Source of the DNA: JBDSSS01 sp963764195 | GTDB taxonomy: Bacteria > Actinomycetota > Actinomycetes > Actinomycetales > Dermatophilaceae | Direction of reading: 5' to 3' | DNA length: 64,000 nt | NCBI GenBank assembly: GCA_963764195.1 | Contig: CAVXRG010000008.1 | Location: 124,001 to 188,000, forward strand | Shown here: positions 1-7,895 of the stretch, in pieces | Position numbering within the stretch: position 1 is the first letter of the stretch | Layout of the letters: each line of letters opens with the position of its first letter | Position numbers and translations under genes: made by a program | Notes under the pieces: generated by a model | Seen by the model: the letters and a program-made list of their open reading frames with translations, nothing else | The model's database searches: none | Told to the model about the DNA's origin: nothing

Positions 1-2
1 GC

Positions 3-953
3 GTCGCACCGGGTCTGCTGACCCGCGAGGCCTGGTCGACTTTGGCCCAGGCGGATGCCGTCTGGGGCGTCCCCGGCGAGCCGCAGCCCGACGCCGTCGT
101 CGAGTCGGGCGTCGAGCTGGCGCCCGGTGACCCGTCGGACCCCGCGGGCCTGGCCCGTCGCCTCGTGGCCGCTGCCGCGACGAGCGTCGTGGTCTGGGTT
201 GGTTCCTCGGACGGTGACCCCGGCCTGAGCGACGCCGTGGCGGTCGAGGTGAGCAGCCTGCCCGAGCCACCCGACGTCGAGCTGCTGGTCGGCTCGTTCG
301 ACGTGCCGGGCGGCCGCCTGCTCGACGTCGTCGCGGTGATGGACCGGCTGCGGTCGCCGGGGGGATGCCCCTGGGACGCCGAGCAGACGCATGCCTCGCT
401 CGTGCCGTACCTGCTCGAGGAGAGCCACGAGGCGATCGAGGCCATCGAGTCCGGGGACCCGGCCCACATGCAGGAGGAGCTCGGGGACCTGCTGCTGCAG
501 ATCGCCTTCCAGGCGCGCGTGGCTCAGGAGCACCCGCGACGCCCGTTCGACATCGACGACGTGGCGGCCGGGCTCGTCGACAAGCTGGTCCGCCGTCACC
601 CCCACGTCTTCGCCGACGACCCGGCTGACACCCCGGCCGCGGTCGAGGCCAACTGGGAGACGATCAAGGCGGGGGAGAAGCAGGAGCGCAGGCACCCGCT
701 CGACGGGGTGCCGCTCTCGCTCCCGGCACTCGCCCGCGCCGAGAAGTACGTCGGCAGGCTGGAGCGGGCCGGCCGCGAGGACCTCGTCGACGTGGCCGTC
801 GCGCGCGGTGACCTCGGGGCCGTGCTGCTCGACACCGTGAGGCGGGCCCGTGCTGCCGGGGTCGACGCCGAGGGCGCGCTCCGGGACACGCTGCGCGAGC
901 TGGTGGCCGCCAGCGAGGCGACCACCGAGCCCGTCGGATCGTCGGGTCAGTAG
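3..953 (+). CDS. mazG: MazG-family nucleoside triphosphate pyrophosphohydrolase (5' partial)
   Basis: Open reading frame that runs in from the left edge without a start; the frame is already open at base 3 and a TTG at 42 is not needed as a start. The conserved MazG domain lies in the middle: GGCPWDAEQTHASLVPYLL, then the Mg-binding EES..E and EELGDLLLQ acidic motifs. MazG proteins hydrolyse (d)NTPs to NMP and PPi and help clean the nucleotide pool. Only one MazG domain is visible, plus an N-terminal region typical of the longer actinobacterial form. In actinobacteria the gene commonly sits between mfd and eno, which fits the eno gene downstream. Its 3' end overlaps by 7 bases the end of a convergent sugar transferase gene that separates it from eno. 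Confidence 0.93.
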   Translation, partial: VAPGLLTREAWSTLAQADAVWGVPGEPQPDAVVESGVELAPGDPSDPAGLARRLVAAAATSVVVWVGSSDGDPGLSDAVAVEVSSLPEPPDVELLVGSFDVPGGRLLDVVAVMDRLRSPGGCPWDAEQTHASLVPYLLEESHEAIEAIESGDPAHMQEELGDLLLQIAFQARVAQEHPRRPFDIDDVAAGLVDKLVRRHPHVFADDPADTPAAVEANWETIKAGEKQERRHPLDGVPLSLPALARAEKYVGRLERAGREDLVDVAVARGDLGAVLLDTVRRARAAGVDAEGALRDTLRELVAASEATTEPVGSSGQ

Positions 954-2446
954 GCCCCGCGCGAGCGCACCACGGCGTGCAGGGTGCGTCCGAGGATCGT
1001 CAGGTCCTGCACGATCGACCAGTTGTCGACGTAGTAGAGGTCGAGCCGGACCGTGTCCTCCCAGGAGAGGTCCGAGCGGCCGGAGACCTGCCACAGGCCG
1101 GTCAGGCCAGGGCGGACGTGGAGGCGGCGCTGGACGTCGGTCTCGTAGCGGCGGACCTCGGCGGGCAGGGCCGGGCGCGGGCCGACGAGGCTCATCTCGC
1201 CGTTGACGACGTTGATCAGCTGCGGCAGCTCGTCGAGCGACAGGCGTCGGATGATGCCACCGACCCGCGTGATCCGCGGGTCGTTCTTCGCCTTGAACAA
1301 CACGCTCCCGGCGTTGGCGTTGAGGTGGCTGATCCCGGCGAGCTTGGCCTCGGCGTCGACGACCATGCTGCGGAACTTGAGGCACTCGAAGAACTGGCCG
1401 TCGCGGCCCACCCGCGTCTGCCGGAAGACCACGGGGCCGCGGTCCTCGAGCTTGATGGAGATCGCGACGGCGAGCATGATCGGCAGCCCGATGACGAGCA
1501 GGACGGAGGCGCCGACGACGTCGAAGGAGCGCTTCAGCCAGCGCGAGGCGGCCAGGCTACGCGGCTGCTCGACGTGGACGAGCGGGAGCCCGCCGATCGG
1601 GCGCATCGTCATCCGACCGGAGGAGATGTCGCTGAGGCTGGGCACGACCGCCATCTGCACCTGGTGGCCCTCGAGGTCCCAGGCAATGCGACGGAAGTCA
1701 GCCGACGAGGGGAAGGCGCCCTCGGTGAAGACGATGAGGTCGGCCTGCTCGCGCAGCACCGACTACGGCGGTGGTGGAGGTGGTGCCCACGACGGTGGTC
1801 CCGTGCGGGGTTGCCGCGACCGGGTTGGAGGAGGGCAGGACCGCTCCGACGATCTCGTAGCCGAGCCAGCTCTCGCGCCGCAGGACGGCTGCGACGTCGT
1901 CGACGTGACTCGCCGTTCCCGCGATGAGGACCCTCGTGGTGAGGCGTCCGTTCTTGTGTGCCCGGTGCACGCCCCGGCGTGAGGTCCAGCGCCACGTGAC
2001 GAGCAGGGGCACCCCGATGACGAAGAGCAGCACGTAGAAGCCCCGGGAGAGGTCGAACTTCGTGAGGTACGAGGTGATCCCTAGGAGCGCGGCCATCATC
2101 CCCGCCGCGCTGAGGACCCGAGTGTACTCGGTCGTCCCGGCACCGAGGTGGGCGCGGGAGTAGGTCCCGGTCAGGACGTTCACGAGCATCCAGCCGGCCA
2201 CGATCCACAGTGCCACCGGCGCGACGACGTGGTTGACGTCGTTGCTCGGGCACGAACATGCCGGCAGGCGGTCGCGCAGGAGCAGCGCGAGCGACAGTAG
2301 CGAGGACGATGACGATGGCATCGCCCCCCGCGATGGCCCCCTGCATCAGCGCGCATCCCCCGCGACCGCTGGCTCAGCGGATGGATCCTCGGACGTGCCC
2401 TCACATCGAGCAGACCCGGACTGGTCTCACGCACTGATTGAGCCAT
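947..2446 (-). pseudogene. Polyprenyl glycosylphosphotransferase (exopolysaccharide sugar transferase), frameshifted
   Basis: About 1.5 kb of coding sequence in pieces, together the usual 480-500 residues of the WbaP/CpsE-type initiating sugar transferases that load a sugar phosphate onto undecaprenyl phosphate. An ATG at 2446 with GGAG just upstream starts MAQSVRETSPGLL. The frame shifts near 2345 (GAIAGGDAIVIVLATV), again near 2290-2300 (transmembrane segments through VTWRWTSRR) and again near 1757. The last piece, 947-1759, is intact: a hydrophobic segment (SFDVVGASVLLVIGLPIML), then KFRSM, DELPQLINV, GEMSLVGPRPALP and RPGLTGLWQVSGRS, the catalytic-domain hallmarks. The shifts may be true decay or base-calling errors; the catalytic part alone could not anchor as the full enzyme does. 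It interrupts the usual mazG-eno neighbourhood, so it may be an accessory insertion. Confidence 0.8.
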
Positions 2447-2845
2447 GGAAAACTCCACCCCCCCGGCGGATTGACAACGGATAACCCACACCGCACCCCC
2501 CCGGGTGCCTTGACGAACTATGCCCTACTTGCACATGGTTTGGTATGCGATTGGTAAAGGATGAGACGGAGTCTTCCCTTTTTTTCGTGGTCGCGCCCTG
2601 TTTTCCGAGAAGATCTTGATCTTTCCCACACGGTGTGTAGGCCTTCGGAGGCCTCCGGGGTTCACCAGCCGGGTCGCTCCCGCGTGTCGGCTGCCGGCAC
2701 GGGCTACGCTCGGTGACGCACCGTGCGGCGACGCGCGTGAGGGCGTCCCGGAGCCGAGACACCGGCCGAGCGGCACCCGCCACGGCCGCCCGACCCGGAC
2801 CTGCTCCGCACCCCAGCCCCCCATCCGAATGACACAGGAGAGCCA
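2447..2845. other. Intergenic region upstream of eno
   Basis: No gene is seen in these 399 bases. The stretch around 2500-2640 is clearly less GC-rich than its surroundings and has T runs (about 2578-2585). It must hold the eno promoter and the promoter of the divergent sugar transferase, but I could not pick a convincing -35/-10 pair. A small hairpin AGGCC-TTCGGA-GGCCT lies near 2639-2654. Confidence 0.4.
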
Positions 2846-4147
2846 GTGGCCAGCATTGACGAGATCGGCGCCCGCGAGATCCTGGACTCGCGGGGCAACC
2901 CCACCGTCGAGGTCGAGATCCGCCTCGACGACGGCACCTTCGCCCGGGCGGCCGTACCCTCCGGCGCCTCGACCGGTGCCTTCGAGGCGTCCGAGCGGCG
3001 CGACGGCGACAAGGCCCGCTACCTCGGCAAGGGCGTCGGCCAGGCCGTCGACGCCGTGATCGACGACATCTCCCCGCGCCTCGTCGGCTTCGACGCGAGC
3101 GAGCAGCGCCTCATCGACGCCGAGATGCTCGCGCTCGACGGCACCCCCAACAAGGAGAGCCTCGGTGCCAACGCGATCCTCGGTGTCTCGCTCGCGGTGG
3201 CCCACGCCGCCGCCGAGTCCGCCGGGCTCCCGCTCTTCCGCTACGTCGGTGGCCCGAACGCCCACGTCCTGCCCGTGCCGATGATGAACATCCTCAACGG
3301 CGGGTCGCACGCCGACTCCAACGTGGACATCCAGGAGTTCATGATCGCGCCGATCGGCGCCCCCAGCTTCCGCGAGGCCGTGCGCTGGGGCGCCGAGGTC
3401 TACCACGCCCTCAAGAAGGTGCTGCACGAGCGCGGGCTCGCGACCGGTCTCGGTGACGAGGGTGGTTTCGCTCCCGACCTCGAGTCCAACCGCGCCGCGC
3501 TCGACCTCATCATCGAGGCCATCCAGGCCGCCGGCTACGTGCCGGGGCGGGACGTGGCGCTCGCCCTCGACGTCGCGGCCTCGGAGTTCCACGACAACGG
3601 CAGCTACGCGTTCGAGGGAGGGTCGAAGTCGGCCGACGAGATGGTGTCCTACTACGCCGAGCTCGTGGCCGCCTACCCGCTCGTCTCGATCGAGGACCCG
3701 CTCGACGAGGAGGACTGGGACGGTTGGAAGTCCATGACCGACCTGCTCGGCGACAAGGTGCAGATCGTCGGTGACGACCTCTTCGTCACCAACCCCGAGC
3801 GGCTCGGCCGGGGGATCACCACCGGCACCGCCAACGCCCTGCTCGTCAAGGTCAACCAGATCGGGACGCTCACCGAGACCCTCGACGCGGTGGCCCTGGC
3901 TCAGACCAACGGCTACCGCTGCATGATGAGCCACCGGTCCGGTGAGACGGAGGACGTGACGATCGCCGACCTCGCCGTCGCCACGAACTGCGGACAGATC
4001 AAGACCGGCGCGCCGGCGCGGTCCGAGCGGGTGGCGAAGTACAACCAGCTGCTCCGCATCGAGGAGGAGCTCGACGACGCCGCGGTCTACGCCGGAGTCG
4101 GGGCGTTCCCGCGCTTCGACGCCGCCGCCCACGGCGCGCGGGACTGA
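2846..4147 (+). CDS. eno: Enolase
   Basis: Converts 2-phosphoglycerate to phosphoenolpyruvate in glycolysis; cytosolic. The 433 residues match the family length. Visible signatures are the N-terminal ARxIxDSRGNPTVEVE-like start, the GDEGGFAP loop near residue 203 with a catalytic Glu, LLVKVNQIGT near 336 with the catalytic Lys, and SHRSGETED near 362, the enolase signature. The GTG start at 2846 is chosen because GGAG sits five bases upstream and the protein then begins with the conserved ASIDEIGAREILDSRG. It is the first gene of a tight + strand run with ftsB, DUF501 and ppx, the standard actinobacterial order. Confidence 0.98.
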   Translation: MASIDEIGAREILDSRGNPTVEVEIRLDDGTFARAAVPSGASTGAFEASERRDGDKARYLGKGVGQAVDAVIDDISPRLVGFDASEQRLIDAEMLALDGTPNKESLGANAILGVSLAVAHAAAESAGLPLFRYVGGPNAHVLPVPMMNILNGGSHADSNVDIQEFMIAPIGAPSFREAVRWGAEVYHALKKVLHERGLATGLGDEGGFAPDLESNRAALDLIIEAIQAAGYVPGRDVALALDVAASEFHDNGSYAFEGGSKSADEMVSYYAELVAAYPLVSIEDPLDEEDWDGWKSMTDLLGDKVQIVGDDLFVTNPERLGRGITTGTANALLVKVNQIGTLTETLDAVALAQTNGYRCMMSHRSGETEDVTIADLAVATNCGQIKTGAPARSERVAKYNQLLRIEEELDDAAVYAGVGAFPRFDAAAHGARD

Positions 4148-4155
4148 CGACCGGC

Positions 4156-4908
4156 ATGGCTGAGCGCACCCCGCCCCGCCCGGGCCGCGCCTCCTCGAGC
4201 CGCGGGCAGGGCAGTGGCACCGGCGCAGCCCGCCCGAGCGGGCCGGGTCCGTCAGCCGTGCGCCGGCCGGCTGCCACCGGGTCGGCGAAGCCGACCGGCA
4301 AGCCTGGGGGCATGCCGGTCGCGAGGACCGGTGGCAGGCCGACGGGCAAGCCGACCGGCAAGTCGGTCGGGCCTCGCCCCTCGGGCACCCGGCCGGGCTC
4401 GTCACGCTCCGGCTCCGGCCCCCGCGGGGGGCCCGGCCGCCAGCGGCCGGCTCTCGCGGCCCGCCCGCGCACGACGACCCCCGCCCCGCCGTCCCCGTCG
4501 ACGACGTGGGTGCGGGCCGGCATCCTGGCCGCGATCGTCGTGATGCTGGCCGTCACGCTCGTGCCGACCCTCCGCTCGCTGATCGCGCAGCGCAACGACA
4601 CGGCCGTGCTCGCCGCCAAGGTCGTCGACCAGCAGGCCGACGTCGCCGCCCTCGAGCGCCAGGCCGCCTTGTGGAAGGACCCCGCCTACATCGAGGTCCA
4701 GGCCAGGGAGCGCCTCAAGTTCGTCCGCGTCGGTGACCGTGCCTACACGGTCCTCGCACCCCCGTCCGAGGCGACGAAGACCTCCGGCTCCGCCGCGCCG
4801 GTCGTCGCCGCCCCGCTCGCCGATGACGCCTCGCCCTGGTACGGGAAGGTGTGGCAGTCCATCCAGATCGCCGACCGTCCCACCGCCGGCCTCCCGACGG
4901 ACCAGTGA
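4156..4908 (+). CDS. FtsB/DivIC-family septum formation initiator
   Basis: Bitopic membrane protein of the divisome. The first ~110 residues are a Pro/Gly/Arg/Lys-rich, low-complexity cytoplasmic tail. One membrane segment follows at about 118-138 (AGILAAIVVMLAVTLVP), then a short coiled coil (LIAQRNDTAVLAAKVVDQQADVAALERQ) and the family hallmark DPAYIEVQARERLKFVRVGD. FtsB/DivIC proteins bind FtsL and FtsQ and help activate septal wall synthesis. The gene begins 9 bases after eno and its stop overlaps the GTG of the next gene. At 250 residues it is longer than E. coli FtsB because of the N-terminal tail, which is common in actinobacteria. Confidence 0.92.
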   Translation: MAERTPPRPGRASSSRGQGSGTGAARPSGPGPSAVRRPAATGSAKPTGKPGGMPVARTGGRPTGKPTGKSVGPRPSGTRPGSSRSGSGPRGGPGRQRPALAARPRTTTPAPPSPSTTWVRAGILAAIVVMLAVTLVPTLRSLIAQRNDTAVLAAKVVDQQADVAALERQAALWKDPAYIEVQARERLKFVRVGDRAYTVLAPPSEATKTSGSAAPVVAAPLADDASPWYGKVWQSIQIADRPTAGLPTDQ

Positions 4909-5468
4909 GCGACGCCCGACCGCCGGTCGACCCGGCTGACCTCAGCGCCGTCCACCGCCAGCTCGGACGACCGCCCCGCGGGGTGGTCGCCGTCGCCCAC
5001 CGCTGCGCCTGCGGCGAGCCCGACGTGCTGCGCACCGAGCCGCGGCTGCCCGACGGCACGCCCTTCCCGACGACCTACTACGCCACCTGTCCGCGCCTGA
5101 CCGGCGCCGTCAGCACCCTCGAGACGGGTGGGCTGATGAAGGAGATGACGGCCCGGCTCGGCGAGGACGCGCAGCTGGCGGCCGCCTACGTGGCGGCCCA
5201 CGAGAGCTACCTCGAGCAGCGCGCCGACCTCGGTGACGTCCCGGAGATCGACGGGGTGTCCGCCGGGGGCATGCCGACCCGGGTGAAGTGCCTCCACGTG
5301 CTCGTGGCCCACTCGCTGGCCTCGGGACGGGGGGTCAACCCGCTCGGCGACGAGACGCTCGAGCGACTCGAGCCCTGGTGGACGCCCACGTCGTGTGCGT
5401 TCGTCCACGCCGCCGAGGACGCCCAGGACGCCCAGGACGCCCAGGACGCCGAGTCCGCCCATGAGTGA
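4905..5468 (+). CDS. DUF501 domain-containing protein
   Basis: Conserved actinobacterial protein of unknown function. A GTG at 4905 overlapping the ftsB stop (GTGA) is the likely start; a longer frame from 4851 lies inside ftsB. The body has the DUF501 pattern: LGRPPRGVVAVAHRCACGEPDVLRTEPRLPDGTPFPT (in parts), FPTTYYATCPRL, AYVAAHESYL and GMPTRVKCLHVLVAHSLA. Conserved Cys and His residues suggest a metal site, but this is inference. The C-terminus ends in a 9-base tandem repeat (gacgcccag) that encodes DAQDAQDAQDAE and is probably dispensable. It overlaps ppx by 8 bases, so the two are likely translationally coupled. Confidence 0.9.
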   Translation: MSDARPPVDPADLSAVHRQLGRPPRGVVAVAHRCACGEPDVLRTEPRLPDGTPFPTTYYATCPRLTGAVSTLETGGLMKEMTARLGEDAQLAAAYVAAHESYLEQRADLGDVPEIDGVSAGGMPTRVKCLHVLVAHSLASGRGVNPLGDETLERLEPWWTPTSCAFVHAAEDAQDAQDAQDAESAHE

Positions 5469-6429
5469 GCCCACGACCCGGGTCGGCGCGATCGACTGCG
5501 GCACCAACTCGATCCGCCTGCTCGTCGCCGACGTGGACGCGGCGACCGGGGCCCTGACCGATGTCGTCCGCCGGATGGAGATCGTCCGCCTCGGCCACGG
5601 CGTGGACCGCACCGGGCGGATCGCCCCGGAGTCGATGGACCGCACGCTGCGCGTCGCCCGGGAGTATGCCGGGGCGTGCCGCGAGCTCGGGGCCGACCGG
5701 GTCCGTTTCGTCGCGACCTCCGCCTCCCGCGACGCGAGCAACGCCGCCGAGTTCATCGAGGGGGTCCGCGCCGCCTTCCTCGAGCACTGGGGCCGACCCG
5801 TCTCGCCCGAGGTCGTCTCGGGCGACGAGGAGGCGGCCCTGTCCTTCGCCGGCGCCACCGGTGGCCTGGCCGCGGCCGGGGTGGTCGGGCCCTACCTCGT
5901 CGTCGACCTCGGTGGCGGGTCGACGGAGTTCGTCCGGGGCACCGACACGGTCGAGGCCGCCCGGTCCGTTGACATCGGGTGCGTGCGCCTCACCGAGCGC
6001 CACCTCGTCAGCGACCCGCCCACCGAGACCGAGGTCGATGCGGCACTGGTCGACATCGACGCCGCCGTCGACCGGGCCAACGAGGTCGTGTCCTTCGACG
6101 GTCTCGGAGCGCTCGTCGGGCTCGCCGGCAGCGTCACGACGATCACGGCGCACCGACTCCGCCTCCCGGCATACGACCCGGGAGCGATCCACCTGTCCCG
6201 GTCACCGGTCGACGAGGTGCGCGAGGCGGCGTCCGACCTGCTGGCGATGAGCCGCGAGCAGCGGGCCGCCCTCCCGTACATGCACCCGGGACGAGTCGAC
6301 GTCATCGGCGCCGGCGCGCTCGTGTGGCGACGCATCGTCCAGCGGGTCTGCGACGCAGCCGGACTCACCGAGGTGGTCACATCGGAGCACGACATCCTCG
6401 ACGGCATCGCGCTGTCGCAGGTGCGCTGA
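5461..6429 (+). CDS. Ppx/GppA family exopolyphosphatase
   Basis: Member of the ASKHA phosphatase fold that removes terminal phosphate from polyphosphate or pppGpp. The ATG at 5461 is chosen over an upstream in-frame start because it leads straight into VGAIDCGTNSIRLLVADVD, the phosphate-1 loop. Further signatures are SGDEEAALSFAGAT, VVDLGGGSTEFV (phosphate-2) and GLAGSVTTITA. Length is 322 residues, the short actinobacterial Ppx1-type form. It is the fourth gene of the eno operon-like run and ends just before a convergent tRNA-Leu. Sequence alone cannot separate polyphosphatase from pppGpp phosphatase activity. Confidence 0.92.
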   Translation: MSEPTTRVGAIDCGTNSIRLLVADVDAATGALTDVVRRMEIVRLGHGVDRTGRIAPESMDRTLRVAREYAGACRELGADRVRFVATSASRDASNAAEFIEGVRAAFLEHWGRPVSPEVVSGDEEAALSFAGATGGLAAAGVVGPYLVVDLGGGSTEFVRGTDTVEAARSVDIGCVRLTERHLVSDPPTETEVDAALVDIDAAVDRANEVVSFDGLGALVGLAGSVTTITAHRLRLPAYDPGAIHLSRSPVDEVREAASDLLAMSREQRAALPYMHPGRVDVIGAGALVWRRIVQRVCDAAGLTEVVTSEHDILDGIALSQVR

Positions 6430-6434
6430 CCGAG

Positions 6435-6509
6435 TGCCCCCGGAGGGATTCGAACCCTCACCTGTGGCGATTTTAAGTCGCCTGCCTCTGCCGGTTGGGC
6501 CACGGGGGC
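6435..6509 (-). tRNA. tRNA-Leu (UAA anticodon), short variable loop
   Basis: Folds as a cloverleaf on the minus strand: acceptor GCCCCCG/CGGGGGC with discriminator A, anticodon stem GGCGA/TCGCC with loop CTTAAAA (anticodon TAA, reads UUA), and T arm GAGGG-TTCGAAT-CCCTC. The variable region is only about six bases, so it lacks the long class II arm normal for leucine tRNA. CCA is not encoded. A tRNA-Leu beside ppx is a recurring actinobacterial arrangement. UUA codons are rare at this GC content. Confidence 0.9.
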
Positions 6510-6680
6510 AAGGGGATCAGTATGCCGTCCACCTCCGCGCGCCGGAGCCGGCCGTCACGTTTGCGTTGCGGTGGGGCCTCCGCGCAGGCAACGGGAACCA
6601 AATGGCCTCACCCGATCGCTTAGTCTGTGACCAGTCGTCACGCAGCGTGACACACCTAGGTGTCGGGGAGGCACAGCGTC

Positions 6681-7559
6681 ATGGCATCAAAGAACCCGGT
6701 CTTCGACCGCCTCGACAAGCAGATCGAGAAGGAGCGCTACGCCGGCTTCAACTCGTCCCAGAACCCGCAGAACCCTCGGGCCGCGAGCCAGGGCGTCACC
6801 GGCGGCATGGCCGCGCAGGAGTCGATGACCGCGCAGCAGCTGAACGACATGTACTCGAGGACGCCGGCGGGGCCCTCGGACACCGGCCGGGTCACCATCG
6901 ACGACGTCGTGATGAAGAGCCTCAGCCTCTTCGTCGTGCTCATCGCCGCAGCCGGGGTGTCGTGGTTCGTCTCCGACGGGAACCCGTCGCTCGGCTACGC
7001 CTTCTGGCTCGGTGGCGCGATCGTCGGTCTCGGGCTCGGCTTCGCGATCGCCTTCATGAAGAAGGTGTCCGTCCCGCTCATCGTGCTCTACGCCGTCGTC
7101 CAGGGGCTCTTCGTCGGCGCCTTCAGCCAGTTCATCAACAGCATCCAGGCCTACGAGGGCGTCGTGACGATGGCGGTCCTCGCCACGCTCTGCACCTTCG
7201 CCGCGATGTACATCGGCTACGCCACCGGATTCGTCAAGGTCAACTCCAAGACCCGCCGGATCTTCTTCTTCGCCGTCGTCGGCTACGCGATCTTCTCGCT
7301 GCTCCAGTTCGTCCTGCTCCTCACCGGCGTCATCGACGGCTGGGGTTTCGGCGGCAGCGGCCCGCTCGGCATCGGCCTCAGCATCCTCGGCACGGCGCTC
7401 GCCGCCTACTCGCTGGCCATCGACTTCGACTCGATCGACCACGCGGTCCGGGTCGGCGCGCCGCAGAAGTACTCGTGGCTGCTCGCCCACGGCCTCATCG
7501 TCTCGGTGGTCTGGCTCTACATCGAGTTCGTCCGGCTCTTCGCGCGCCTGCGCAACTGA
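6681..7559 (+). CDS. Bax inhibitor-1 / YccA family membrane protein
   Basis: Integral membrane protein of 292 residues. After a hydrophilic N-terminus of about 75 residues, seven hydrophobic segments follow, for example LFVVLIAAAGVSWFV, GGAIVGLGLGFAIAF and FFFAVVGYAIFSLLQFVLLL. The C-terminal part has AIDFDSIDHAV, matching the acidic pore and pH-sensor region of BI-1 relatives. Family members form Ca2+ leak channels or affect membrane protease activity; the role in actinobacteria is not established. The ATG at 6681 is preceded by GGGGAGG at 6664-6670. An upstream in-frame start at 6660 lacks a ribosome-binding site. The 170-base leader after the tRNA carries one copy of the GTATGCCG word. Confidence 0.88.
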   Translation: MASKNPVFDRLDKQIEKERYAGFNSSQNPQNPRAASQGVTGGMAAQESMTAQQLNDMYSRTPAGPSDTGRVTIDDVVMKSLSLFVVLIAAAGVSWFVSDGNPSLGYAFWLGGAIVGLGLGFAIAFMKKVSVPLIVLYAVVQGLFVGAFSQFINSIQAYEGVVTMAVLATLCTFAAMYIGYATGFVKVNSKTRRIFFFAVVGYAIFSLLQFVLLLTGVIDGWGFGGSGPLGIGLSILGTALAAYSLAIDFDSIDHAVRVGAPQKYSWLLAHGLIVSVVWLYIEFVRLFARLRN

Positions 7560-7572
7560 GGTCTCGAGTCAC

Positions 7573-7872
7573 GTGAGGTCCCCTGTCCCGCAGGAGGTCT
7601 CCACGGAGTTGCGGCGCGTGGTCGACCGGTGGCACCAGCTACCGATCGACCACGCGCTCTCTCGTATGCCGCCCACGCGGGCTCTCGTGCAGACCCTCGC
7701 CGACCGCACCGCCGCCCTCCGCGGCCGCGCGGTGCGGCCCGTCCCCGACCTCGGCCCGGCGGTCGTGATGGACCAGCTCGCCGTGGTGGTGCACGACCTG
7801 TTCGAGACGGAGCCGCGGACCGACGCGGCCGTCGTCGCGAGCGAGCTGAGCGGCATCCGACGGAGCCTCTGA
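7573..7872 (+). CDS. Conserved hypothetical protein (99 aa)
   Basis: Small soluble protein starting at GTG 7573, 13 bases after the BI-1 gene. It is mostly alpha-helical by eye (STELRRVVDRWHQLPIDHAL, then VMDQLAVVVHDLF), with no cysteines, signal peptide or membrane segment. I do not recognise a family. Codon usage (G/C third positions) and tight spacing support a real gene, probably cotranscribed with the gene upstream. It is convergent with the thiolase, whose stop lies 23 bases further on. Confidence 0.6.
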   Translation: MRSPVPQEVSTELRRVVDRWHQLPIDHALSRMPPTRALVQTLADRTAALRGRAVRPVPDLGPAVVMDQLAVVVHDLFETEPRTDAAVVASELSGIRRSL

Positions 7873-7895
7873 GGACCCGCTCCGTCGTCGTGGGT

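Noticed and set aside
2525..4405. A 626-codon minus-strand frame opposite eno
   Set aside because: It is a shadow of enolase and ftsB with no homology and a composition typical of antisense frames.
5400..5460. 9-base tandem repeats at the DUF501 end as a minisatellite of interest
   Set aside because: Short in-frame repeats of GC-rich codons recur in this genome (also 17840, 18955, 46385) and look like ordinary low-complexity drift.
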